64,000 bases of DNA from Cavia porcellus (lineage: Eukaryota > Chordata > Mammalia > Rodentia > Caviidae): contig NW_026947486.1 of the NCBI RefSeq assembly GCF_034190915.1, forward strand, positions 78,348,044 through 78,412,043. Reading direction: 5' to 3'. A model generated the notes under the pieces. The model searched no databases and was not told the origin of the DNA. It was given only the letters and a program-made list of their open reading frames with translations. The first letter of the stretch is position 1. Each line of letters begins with the position of its first letter. A program made the translations under genes and the position numbers. Below are positions 9,492-20,935 of this stretch, in pieces.

Positions 9492-11890
9492 GGCTGTATA
9501 GCTGACAAAGGACAACTATGTAGGACATGTCAAAAGCAACTTATATTGACAAAGAAATTTCTATTTTATTATTTTTTGTAAACACTAAGAGATCAAGTAG
9601 GATAACTGGAAAAAATGAAGAAATTCACTTAAATGCAACTCAAGATGTTTTGCTTTTTACTTTTTGCTTTTGTTTTCCTGTTTGCCATTCCAGGTTTCCA
9701 TCAAATATCAGAAACCCCACATTTAAAGTCATGTGTATCATCTTGTTAAATAATCCAAGAAATAATTTGTACTTTCATTTATTTTTATTAGTTGATTAAA
9801 GATGTTAAAGGGAAAATCTTTGATGAAATGGCCAGATTTGTGTAGACTTGCACACAAATGAAGTCTGATGAGTTGAAGAGTAAATCCCCAAAGCCTAATT
9901 GGATTCTCTTGTTATGGTCTGTAGTAGTGTAAAGAACACATAGTACCTCATCAGTACTTTTAGTGCTTGGATCAATGCCCCAAGTTATTTCCTACAGGCC
10001 TCCGTTTCCTTATTTATGAACAAAGTTTCTTGATTTATTTACTACCTTTCTACTAAAAAAAAAAAAACAAGAGTAAAGAAAACAGATTTACATTGCAGTA
10101 TAAGGAGGTAAGTCATGGTGTGAGAAAAAAAAATGTTATACCCCAAGTATTAAATCTATTATTGGAAGAAGCATTGCAATCCTTATCTGGATGCTTTTTA
10201 AATAGAAAAATTCTCTATGTATAAAATACTTTGTAGATAAAGTACACAAAGAGTCTCATTTGGTGGTCATACCCAGCCAGGGATATAACCGATTCTATTG
10301 GAAGTAAGTAAATTACATATCTTCCAGAAGCCAGTTTCATTGCGGAATCAGGCAACTGACAGTTGGGAAAATCTGATTTGTTCACCACAGTTGAATAGCT
10401 CCCACTGAGGTCCAAAAGCAAAGTGACCACTACAAAGCTTTGGATTTGTCTCCAGAGCATTAGCATTTTTATTGCTTAATGATCTGTCCACATCCATATA
10501 AAAGTGATTTACACTCTCAGTATGTGCAGATAATACCAAAGATTTAGAACTGAACATCCTGATGGGTCAATTAACCCAAACTCTGAATTCTAAGTAATAG
10601 AGATCAGTTTTTGGAATGTGTCCTAGTAATTAAATATAGCCACAAAGATGATTCCACCACTTTCCTAAGTACCTCTTCTCAACTCTTTAAGGAGTCTCTG
10701 AGTCTGATTTCTTTAAATATATAACAATCTAGAAAGGGTGGATATGAGGATTTGTATGCAAAGACATGTTATTGGGGATTAATTTTCTCTATGCATTTTT
10801 AAAATTCTCATGATAATCTGTGACATCCCACCATAAAAAATTATTGCCTTTGGTTATGAGTCTCATGTAAAAACCCTCCACTCTGTGTAAAATATAAAAC
10901 CTTTTAATCAGCAAACAAGTGATTGTAGATCAGTTTTACCTATGTGCAAATGTGTATGTGTTATCAACAGTAGAAGAGGAAAACTGACTGTTTTTCTCTG
11001 GAAAACTTAGATTCTTTGCCTAGGTCACTGCATGTTTGACTGATGAAAAAATATGAGTCTACATACATGTGCATCACACAAACATATGGGAGATATCAGG
11101 TGAATCAAAATGTGTTTATAACTTGGATTTATATAGCATTTTAAAACAACAGATCTTTATGTAGGTACACAATAAGAATAAGAAGTTTGAGCTTTTAGGG
11201 GAAGCAAATTGTGGGAAGGTAAATATTTGGGCAAACTAATGAGAAATGAGAGCTGCTTAGTAAGGTTTATTATGTAGTTTCCTAAGGTACCATCTCCAGG
11301 CTGAAAATGGTCTAGAATTCTCTGTTGATTAACTACTGTCCTTTCTACTAGATAATCCCTTCCATAATTCCTCAGCTGGTTAACATTCTATTCTGTTTGG
11401 GTAGTTTAATTAACTGGAACTCTTCTGGGAAAAGAGAATATGAAAATATATTTCTTTTCATTGTTCAAGAATCTGCCTGCAAAATTTCTACTTTTATTTT
11501 ACTTTCACCCACAGAAGCTACCAAAGATACACATATGGCCCCACTTTTACCTGACAATTCTTCAAATATTTAAAAACAGACCTATTTATCATGTAGACAG
11601 AGTTAATGCAAAAAATAAAAATTTTAAAGCTTGCGACATTTGGGTACAGATCTGAACATGTTCATTCAGATGTATTCAGTGCAGCACAATTCACAATAAA
11701 GTCCTTCCCCTTATAGAATACTTTTGACACAGGGTAAACCTGCCCTTGCTTCACTTACTTCAATATACTTCCATCACATTACACTATTGATGCATAACAA
11801 CTAAAATATCTTGATGTTTTTCACATCACCTAGGCCAATAGGCCACCATTCTAACCTAGATATCTTAATTCCTTCATTTGTTCCTCTTCT
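9491..11890. other. Unclassified DNA
   Basis: No exon, RNA gene or repeat was recognised. 10215-10557 is somewhat more complex than its surroundings and carries two overlapping minus-strand open frames of 69-83 codons, neither with a known domain. A poly-A run lies at about 10055-10067. Confidence 0.35.
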
Positions 11891-12093
11891 TCTTTTTTTT
11901 TTTTTTTCCTTTGTAATACTGGAGATGAAACCCAGGGCACCATAGGTGTTAGCAAATATTTGCACTATGCTAAATTCCCAGTTCTTTTTTGTTTATTGTG
12001 ACAGATTTCCCCTTAGTTGCCCAGGATGGCCTTAGATTTTCTATCTCACTCCCTCAAATTGGGATTACTGTACAGCAGTGTACCCAGCTTTAG
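11891..12093 (-). mobile_element. B1-dID dimeric SINE, antisense
   Basis: Read on the plus strand: a poly-T run (the tail), an ID half in reverse (AATACTGGAGATGAAACCCAG), then a B1 half in reverse (TTGCCCAGGATGGCC, GGGATTACTGTACAGCAGTG). On the minus strand the order is B1 then ID then tail, the arrangement described for B1-dID of several non-murid rodents. Confidence 0.8.
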
Positions 12094-12349
12094 TTCCTTG
12101 ATTTTTAAAGAAACATATTACAGATAACTTTAAATTTTATTTGGTCTCTGTGCCAATGGAAAGCAGAGATTGAAGGAGCCCCCAGTCTTGTGAGTTATAG
12201 ATATTACTTTGTAAATAAGCAAACAAACAAAAAAGCCTCTTCACCCTTCATGATTTAGGTGAGATTCTCACATATTCCCCCTAGTTCATATATAATAGGC
12301 AAACATAGACCTCCAAACTTTCACTCTTTGCCTCATAAAAATTCAGTTG

Positions 12350-12535
12350 AAGCTGAGCATGATGGCATACACCTGTAATCTGAGATAATTAGGAGACTGA
12401 GACAGGAGGATAGCAAGTGTAAAGTCAGCCTGCACAATTTAACAGGTTCTCTGCTAAACAAAGGAAAGGGCTAGCCGTATCAATCAATGGTAGAGTCCTA
12501 CGAGTTCACTTGATCCCCAGTATTAAACAAATACA
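12350..12535 (+). mobile_element. B1-dID dimeric SINE
   Basis: Sense copy: a B1 half (CACACCTGTAATCTGAGATA, GAGACTGAGACAGGAGGAT) joined to an ID-like 3' half ending in a B-box remnant (GTTCACTTGATCCCCAG). Its A-rich tail leads into the purine tract that follows. Confidence 0.8.
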
Positions 12536-12632
12536 ACAAAGGAAGTGAGGGAGAGAGGAGAAAAGGAGAGAGATGGGGGATAGGGGAAGAAAAGGAAAGA
12601 GAATAAGGAAGGAAAAAAAAAGAAAACAAACA
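12536..12632 (+). repeat. Purine-rich (GGA/GAAA) tract
   Basis: Almost 100 bases of nearly pure A/G following a SINE, most simply an expanded and mutated SINE tail. Mirror-like purine tracts of this type can form triplex DNA, but nothing shows that this one does. Confidence 0.85.
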
Positions 12633-13216
12633 GATTAGCTGAATTGTCCCTCCTGATAATTTAAAACACAACACTTATTAACCCAAAAGATTCTCTCTTT
12701 CTCCCAGAGATGATAAAGTCAAACAAAATTAAAGAGAGGAATCTCCCATATAGGAACACTTCCTTGGAAATAATAGGAGTGCAATTTAGAAAACACGTTT
12801 GTATGCCTGGTTGATCTGTGGAACATTCAGAGGGCAAAATAAAGATTGAGGATTTTACTAGAACACAAATGTCTATGTAAATAATTATGAAAATATTCAT
12901 TGGCACTTTCAGTGCTTGAGAGATCTGGCAAGCTCTCTGATTGGCAAGCAACAGCAGTCACTTCATAAAGCTACTCTTAAGGCAATAACAGTTCCATCAA
13001 CAGTTGCTGAGAAGAAAAAAAAGTATAGTCTTAAAAGTAAGGCAGGCTATTTTCCTAGACTGGTCTAATGGTGTAGAACCTGGAACAACTTTTTGTGACC
13101 TGTTTTTTCATAGTGGTCTCTTGGTTCTGTTTTAGATGAATATCACAAGAACGTTTAATTTAAGTGCACTATTTCCATAACTGTATAAGAGAAAATGTCT
13201 CTGCAAAATAATTTTT
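12633..13216. other. Unclassified DNA
   Basis: Nothing recognised. A 96-codon minus-strand open frame at 12661-12951 has no domain that I know. Confidence 0.4.
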
Positions 13217-13231
13217 AAAATGCATTGCCCA

Positions 13232-13373
13232 GGCCAAGTGTGTTGGCACATGCCTACAATCTTAGCACTTGAGAGACTGAGGCAGGCAGATCAGTTTGTA
13301 TTTGAGGCCAGCCTGTACTACAAGTGAGTTCAAAGCCACCCTGAACTACACAGTGAGACTCTGTCTCCAAACA
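13232..13373 (+). mobile_element. B1 SINE with internal duplication and perfect target-site duplication
   Basis: The B1 body contains GAGGCCAGCCTGTACTACAA followed by a second, related unit (AAAGCCACCCTGAACTACAC), the internal duplication known from rodent B1. It is flanked by an exact 15-bp target-site duplication, AAAATGCATTGCCCA, at 13217-13231 and 13374-13388. Confidence 0.93.
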
Positions 13374-13388
13374 AAAATGCATTGCCCA

Positions 13389-14935
13389 TCTTACGGCCCT
13401 CATACAGTACTCTTATATAATCCCCTTGAAATAATTCTTTTGAATAGTCCTTGTTAACTAAGTCCAGATATGTTTTAATATGACATTGAATATGGTTTTT
13501 TAATTTTGTATCCTTTTGATTCTTAATTAATATTTAGTATCTTGTGTAACCTAACAATTTAATAAATATTCCTTTTATATTTTCCTTCCAGCTGGTAATA
13601 AAAGGGTTAGAATTTTAAAGATCAGAGCCCTTCAGTAGGATGCCACTTTCAGTTTGATGTTGAATGTAACTGACCCAAGCGTACAATACAGTGTTCTAAC
13701 TTCCTACTGATAATATCAACAATGCTGTTATATAACTCATTATTTATTCAAAAAGAAGCCATATATCTGATTCTGTTTAGATACATTATATAACACATTT
13801 AATAGTTATTTTTTAAAGAAATTCAGAATATTTTCAAATTTTAAATGGGAAAAGTATATTGAGCAATCTCATCCAGTCCTTTATTGTTCAAAGGAGAAGG
13901 AATTAAAAGTTAAAATTATGTACACAACCACAAAAATATTGATACAAGAAGATACACAAACTACCTAAAATATGAATTTGCTATTTGGAAAAATATAGTA
14001 ATTAAGCCTTTTATTAACTTAGTTTTCAAGACTGACTCATTCTAATTAATAAAATGTTACCTTTATAATCAGTAAAACCAAGGATTTGCTATTCTCTGGT
14101 ACTTGTAATAAGAGATCCAAGGAAGAAAAGACTTACTTTAGTCTATTTTATTATATAGCCAATAGAGGTTGATGTCCATAAGTCATTGTGTCCTGTATTA
14201 ATTTCCTGAGAGAATTTGTTTTCTTTAAACCAAACATACATTTGAATGGGTTTTCCTGCTCCAGTCTCACGTCCTTGAAAAATGCTGGTGAATTAATGTA
14301 TGAAAAAGAAGCACAGTAACTAGATCTTCTGAGTACTATGAACAAGTATTAGTTGATATGAAATAAATCCTAATAGAACTGCAAATATTTTTCCAGATAA
14401 ATTATATAAATCATAAACCTATACTTACTAAAGCAGCAACAAAACTTATAAATTTCAAATATAGTCATAAGATTAAAATGGTGAAGTTTTCTTTGAGGAC
14501 ATATGCCTCTTTACAATGTCTCTTGAAATTATACTCCACCCCAGAAAGTAGTCCATTTGATTTTATAAATTAAGTTGCATATTTTCTGACCTTAGGAACT
14601 GTCAACACACATCATTGAAATTAAGGTTCTTGGAAGACAAATGGTAATAAACCAAATGTATCTATTTGTTTCTCAAGGGAATAAGAGAAGCTTAAATTGC
14701 TCTTTTTATACTGAGTCTATATGAGCTTGCTGCCAGATATTTTTTACATGCTTAGACTATCCCTGCTAGCTTACTAGCATGTAAGTCTGATAACGAACAC
14801 TCTAAACTAAATTGTGTGTTTACTATTTTCTCTGGTGTTTTGAGGGTCTTTTGTTAATAAAATTATTTCATGTCCTTAGCAAGAAGTTACAGTTCCTAAT
14901 CCCATTTTAGAAGAGCACTAGTGAAAGATTTTGTT
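13389..14935. other. Unclassified DNA
   Basis: No gene or named repeat recognised. It is AT-rich (for example 13790-14060), with only short open frames. Confidence 0.4.
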
Positions 14936-15467
14936 AGACTTCATGGAAGATGGCAAAGTGGCAAGCAGCATAGAAAGAATCTCTTACAGATTTGGTATCC
15001 AAACACTGGAATATAGCAATTTGAGGAACAGAAGAAAGATGGAAATGGATCCCTAGGACCCAGGAAAGATCTAAAGTGAGAATTGGAACCCATAGTGAGT
15101 CACATAGAAAAAAATAGTGGCTTGTTAGGGGGCTGGGTGCAGAGTCTCTGTGGAGAAATCAGATCAGATGCTAGAATATGACAACATGGAGAGGACAAGA
15201 CAAATGGATAGCAATTCTTATTAATCAAGGAGGTAACTGAAGGGAAAAATACAACTAGGAAAAGGAAGCAAAAGCTCAGGTAGAGAGCTAAAGCCCGATC
15301 TGCTCACTGAGTCCCATTCTGTGCAGTAATAGGCATGCCCGGACATCCAAGGTCACACTGAGACCTCAGCTGCTGATAACAGAAGTTGGCAAATCCAGGA
15401 CCCTTAATGGGAGAATGTGGCACACTGAGCAGTGGATCCAAGGGGAAAAGCTATATTGGCTCTTGGT

Positions 15468-15575
15468 GACCTGGGGCCTCGTGAAGCAGCCAAAGCCACC
15501 TGGCCACACTGGAGGAGAAATTGAGACCTGGGGCCTCGTGAAGCAGCCAAAGCCACCTGGCCACACTGTAGGAGA
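15468..15575 (+). repeat. Tandem duplication in the HAL1-like 5' UTR
   Basis: A 51-bp unit at 15468-15518 recurs at 15525-15575 with one mismatch (the first 44 bases are identical), giving a period of 57 bp. The sequence is GC-rich for this window. Tandem monomers are common in rodent L1 5' UTR promoters, so this may be a short monomer array. Confidence 0.9.
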
Positions 15576-16299
15576 CTGTGAGAAGTTCCGGGGCTCTGAA
15601 GCCGGACACCGAGCAGTTTCTGACTGATCTGCGTTGTGCTGGGAACACAGTGAAGACACGCAGTGCAGTGTGTGGTGGATCCAAGAGGAAAATCTGCATT
15701 GATTCCCAGTAAGTACTAGGGACTGGATCCCACAGCTGCTGTTGCTGGCTGGAGAACATCTGGGAATTGGGCAGAGCCTGGTGCCACTGTCGCATTAGTG
15801 ACACAGAGAGGACTGGTGGAGGACATATTGGAGTTGGACAGATCCCTGCACCACAGTGACACCAGTCAACCACCCCTGGTGCAGATAGAACCAGCAGGGT
15901 CTGTTGGGGTTGAACTACGCCTCTGGTTCAGACCCAAGAAGCAGATACAAAATTATCATGATTCTGTGACATCCACAGGTACAGCCTAACTTGTGGATTG
16001 ACTGGCACAGAGGCTGGAGGCTAGTCTTCACCATCCCTGCCTGTACCTCAGATAACAGCAAATTGGGGAAGGCAGCAAAAACTCCTGTAGGCACACTTCA
16101 GAAAGACCCCTTAGCAATACAGAGAGGGCCAGAGACCCCCAGGACACACCAGTCTCAAAGAAACCAGAAATATGACAAGAGATAGAAATTAAAAAAAAAA
16201 CCCTCCAGCTGCTGAACCTGGGAAAATAAGCCCAGGAGAAGTAAAAACAGAAGAGAATCAGCACAATAACCATCCAATACTAGACACAGCATCAGCCTA

Positions 16300-17157
16300 T
16301 ATAAAGAAATACCTTCATGACCTCATAAAGGAATTTAAAACTGTACTTCTGATCCAAGTGAGGTAAGATATAAAGAGATTAATTAAAGAAATGATAAGCC
16401 CCTCCCAAGAGAACACAGATGGAAGAATGGAGGAAATCAGAAAAGAAAGAAAAACCTCTGATGAAGAATTTAAACATAACCTAGAATACATGAAACAGAT
16501 CCAAAGAGATGACCAGGAAAGTAAAAACTCCATTGAAAACTGGCAAAATGCCTTGACAGAGACTAAAGTTAGTCTTTTGAAACTTGAAGAGAGATATATG
16601 ATCATGAAAGAAAAGACCTCTTAAAAATAAAGAGGAATCAGAAAGAAACAATTCAAAGACTAGAAGATGACAAAAGGATATATAACTTAAGAATAAAGCA
16701 TGTGAGCGAGGAAGCAGGAGTAACCAAAAATGAACTACAAAGAATATTCACAGATATATTAAAGGAAAACTTCCCAAGCATAGGAAAAAGAAATGATCTC
16801 CAGATAAATGAGGCATATAGAACTTCAGCCACCTACAACCAAAACAGATCTATACCCAGACATATAATAATCAAGATTCCAGAAACCCACCAAAAGAACA
16901 GAATATTAAAAGCAACCAGGGAAAAGAAGCAGATTATCTACAATGGGAAAATTATCAGAATAACAACAAACTTTTCAACACAAACTCTCAAATTGAGAAG
17001 AGTCTGGGGAGAAATTATCCAAGCCCTGAAAGAAAATAATTTGCAATCCAGACTGATGTGCCCAGGAAAACTCTCTCTCAAAATTAATGGAGAAATAAAG
17101 TGTTTCCAAGACAAGGAGGAACTGTGGGAGTTCACGTCCACCAACCCAATTGTATAG
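16300..17157 (+). pseudogene. L1/HAL1 ORF1p pseudogene
   Basis: ORF1p is an RNA-binding trimer: an N-terminal coiled coil, an RRM domain and a C-terminal domain. Here the coiled-coil part is open at 16391-16624 (heptad-like, rich in E, K and L; QENTDGRMEEIRKERK) and ends in a stop. The RRM and C-terminal part is open in another frame at 16702-17157 (151 codons), with the family hallmark RHIIIK (at about 16858), followed by ILKATREKKQI and ending WEFTSTNPIV. A stop, a frameshift and no clear start codon make it inactive. The domain order and the sequence around RHIIIK make L1-type ORF1p almost certain; assignment to HAL1 rather than L1 rests on the missing ORF2. Confidence 0.85.
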
Positions 17158-19156
17158 AGAGTGCTAAAGTACATTCCAGAGAGAGAGGGATACCAGAATT
17201 CCAGAAACAGTGGTAGAGAGGCCTCAATGAATGGGGCAGACAGTGGAATGAAGGAGTAAGGTGGACAAATTATAGCAGTAAAGTGGAGAAGCAGACATAA
17301 GGAAGAGATGGTAAGCTATAATCTTTAATATAGATAGCCTTGATAGACTAAAATAAAAAAAAAAAATAACAGGCAGAGTAGATTAGGAGACAGGCTCCAT
17401 CAAAATGCTCTGAATGGGAAATTCACTCAACCAGAAGGAAGGTTAATAAACTGAAAGTCAAAGATGAGAAAGCAAAGCTATATGTGACAGGAAACCAGAG
17501 AGAAATATGGACAACTCATCCAGCAGCCACAGATTGAAAAGCTATGACACTTTTGTGCAGGGTAGGACTACAAGGCTGGATGGAAGGAAAACCCTATGAC
17601 TTTAGTGAGTAAAGGAGTACAGCTCAAGATCAAGCTCATGGGTAGAAAGGTTCAACAACACTCAGATAGACAATGGGCTGGCCCCCTAATCTAAAAACTA
17701 AAAGGGATAGTAAGACCAAAAGAATACAAAGCATACTGAGAAGGGTAAAGGTGAAAAATAGCCTAAAAAGGGAGGGCAAAGGTCATCGTTAATAGTGTAT
17801 CAGGATTTAAAAGTCACAGTAGTCTTATCACTCTGTTCAGTTTGAATTTATTTTATCCAGTCTGTCCACTCATATCAGATTTGAGGGCACAGAAATCTAA
17901 CTAAAAAATAGCAGGTTATACTATGGTAACTATCCTTAATTTCCTATTAACTTAAACTGAATCTCTGTATTACTTACATTGTCTTACTATGACTGAGCTT
18001 ATTTGAATCTGGTTTGTTAGACTGCGGTTTTGCCTTGACTGATTTTATTCGAATTTGGTATGCTTGATAGTAGCAACTCTAAAAGTAGAGGCAACCACTC
18101 TGAAGATGACAAGATGTAAAAGATATCCATACTGGTTTTGATCATTAACTGCTCTCAAGTCCTACAATGTTTTCAAAGGTGTTTTTATAAAAATAGCTAT
18201 GTAATACTATGCTTAACTGTATTAAGCCTGATGATGTGGACAAGTCTATTGAAAATAACAAGAGAAAGTATAGTAACTATGGTAGATCACCTATTATTGT
18301 GGTCTTATGTGTCTTTTTCATTGCATGTTTTTTCTAGGAATTTGTTTTGCTGTGTTGTTATGATTTTTTTTCCCTGTAATATAGAGAGGATAGATATACA
18401 TGTAGAAATTCACACATGGGAAGAACTTTTTAAACTACTTATGGGAACATATTATATACTGCAAGATGTAATGAACAGATACTCTGAAGAAGAGACACTA
18501 AGAAACCCAATGATAATTCTGTAGCATTATGATATAAAATCTAGCAATACTATTATTCACTGTTCAGAGTGATATTAGTCTAGTCTCTTAAATTCAATTT
18601 CAGCATACGTAAAGATAAGGACAGCTGCTATGAAGAGAATGAGGGACACTATGGTAGTCATTATTGTCTTCCCCAGTGTCATATCTTGAAGACCTAAAAA
18701 GCCTTCATCATCCTGTAATGATTTAATTAGTTCTATAATATGCAGTATGTATTCAATGTGTGTGAAGATGGGGACAACTATTTGGAAACAAACAAGACAC
18801 AATAAGATAGACAGTGAAGATCTCCATTGGACTTGCCTTGAAATCTGTATTTCTATAAATTGTTTCTTTTTGGAGTCTTTTGTTCTATTTTGATATGTTT
18901 AATCTTACCCTGTTTAAGATAAAAACAAGTGTGTAGGACTGATAACCATATTTCTAAGTTCTGTTGGATAATTGAACAGAACTGTTAGCAGTGTCACTAT
19001 TTGAATGTCATCTTACATACTTTAATTTTGTGATCTGAATAACTATTTCTAAGATGACAATATGTAACTTATCAACTGGTGATTTCTTACTGTTTATTTT
19101 TCTGTAATTCTGTATTATTTCTATCCTTTTTTTCTCCATTTTTTTTCTTTTTCTTT
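17158..19156 (+). other. 3' region of the HAL1-like element, no ORF2 found
   Basis: Two kilobases between the ORF1 stop and the poly-A tail. I saw no QETHL-type endonuclease motif and no FADD-type reverse-transcriptase motif in any frame. It holds a 128-codon sense open frame (18138-18524) and a facing antisense frame of about 100 codons (18575-18890) whose product would contain a hydrophobic segment (TIVSLILFIAAVLIFTYA). Neither matches a family that I know. The window holds about ten open frames over 100 codons, so length alone is weak evidence. Confidence 0.45.
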
Positions 19157-19181
19157 AAATAAAACAAAAAAAAAAACCCAT

Positions 19182-20888
19182 AGTGAGAATGACAAGAGAT
19201 TTCAATGAAGAAGAAGGAGGTGGCATTGATCCTTTTTCTGAGTCTAGCTCACTACATAGGAGGAGGTTGAATCTGCATAAACACAGTGACTACTGAGGAC
19301 TCCAGAGGCCTCATGGAGAAACACATCAGTGGAACAGAGCACTGGATGCAATAGACTGCAGTGCCTGTTAAGTTATTCAGGTTCAGACATCTCCCAGAAG
19401 AGAGAACAATTGGCTGGTAGTCAATTTGGAGAAAGGTCAACTGAGCTCAGAACTCAGAAGAGCCAGGAGCTCCATCTAGTGGTTCCCAGTGACAGAGTCA
19501 ACAGCCAACTTCAATTTGGCAGGTCATGGATCTAAACTCAACACAGCAGGAGCACTGACTATTGCAGAAAGAAGAAATCCAGTTCCAGACTCACAGTGAA
19601 ATGCTAGTACAAACTTCTGTGGAATTGAAGGTGCAGGCTTGAAAGGACTGCCCACTACACCACCGGAAAGCTACTGCTGGCTAGGTGGAATCAATCAACA
19701 TGGATCTTGATTCTGTCTGCCAATGTTGTCTATCCATGACAGAACATATCAAATCAGAGATAATTTCTCAGATAACTACAGAGATGGTGACTATAATCAA
19801 AGACATGTTTAGTTACTCTAGTTGAGATACATATAAAAGAATATAGGAGCTTAGGAAAATGATGGAAATCATGAATGGCCAACATAGGAAAGAAATGGAA
19901 TCAATGAAACAGATGCAAACAAATGCCCAGGAGATGAAAAATTCCACTGAAAATGTATACACAGTACAATGAGCCAATGTGAGAACAGAATCTCACATAC
20001 GGAAGACAAGATTCTGGTTAGTGATTATGAAGAAAATATTTCACAAAAATAGAAAGAGATCATGAGGAAACAATCAAGCAGTTGTTAGATGATGCAAAGA
20101 TGAATAACATAAAATAAGGGTAAGAAAGTAAGAAATTAAATTATCATTATGTGTGGATGGCATGATGTTCAACATAAAAGTTACCACAATCTCCACTAAA
20201 AGAACTCTAAAATAAATAACCAAATTCAGCAGTTTAACTGGTTTCAAAGTCAACACACAAAAAATCAATAGCATTCCTATACATGAATGACAAACTTACT
20301 GAGAGGGAAATTAGTAAAATAACACTTTAACAATAATATCAAAAATGAAATACATAGGAAGCAATCTAACAAAGAAATTAAAATACCTCTACACATAGTA
20401 CTCTGAAAATAGAGATTGAGTAGGATATCTGAAAATGCAAAGATATCTTTGTTCTTAGGTAGGATGAACCAATATAGTGAATATGGCCATGCTTCAAAAA
20501 TTGTTCTAAAGATTTAATGCAATGCTGATCCAGATTTCACCATTCTGTCTTAGAGAATTAGAGAAAACAATCCTAAAATTCATTTAGAAGGAAAACTAGA
20601 GAAGTTCTAGTAAAAGAAGGCAATTTGGGGCAACAAAGGCAAGGCTTCGGGCATCACAATCCCTGACTTAAAATTAGAGTACAAACATATTGTGATGAAA
20701 ACAGCATGTTACTGGAAATAAAACAGACAAAAGGATCAATGGAACAGATTTAAAGATGCAGAAATAAGTCCAGACACACTCAGCCAACTTATCTTTGACA
20801 AAGGAGCCAACACTTTCACTGGAAGAATGATAGGCTTTTTAATAATTGGTGCTGGGAAAGCTGACTTTCCATGTCCTGAAGATTAAAA

Positions 20889-20935
<47 letters not shown>

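Larger units (their letters stand above)
14936..19178 (+). mobile_element. HAL1-like (half-L1) retrotransposon, nearly full length
   Basis: The element has an L1-style 5' UTR (about 14936-16300), a broken ORF1 (about 16300-17157), then about 2 kb without any endonuclease or reverse-transcriptase motif that I can find, ending in AAATAAAAC and poly-A (19157-19176). This ORF1-only layout matches HAL1, L1-derived elements known from several mammals that lost ORF2 and depend on L1 for movement. Alternatives are an L1 whose ORF2 was replaced or deleted, or two elements side by side. The join near 17157-17800 shows no poly-A or target-site duplication that would mark a second element, except an A-rich patch at 17352-17367. 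Clear flanking duplications were not found. Confidence 0.6.

Noticed and set aside
15451..15873. 140-codon minus-strand open frame
   Set aside because: It lies antisense in the HAL1-like 5' UTR, and its internal repeats mirror the 57-bp DNA duplication. No protein family is recognisable.
18575..18890. Possible spliced exon on the minus strand (a pyrimidine-rich acceptor-like sequence precedes the frame)
   Set aside because: A stop codon falls early in the frame behind the acceptor, the region is inside a retrotransposon, and no protein match is known.
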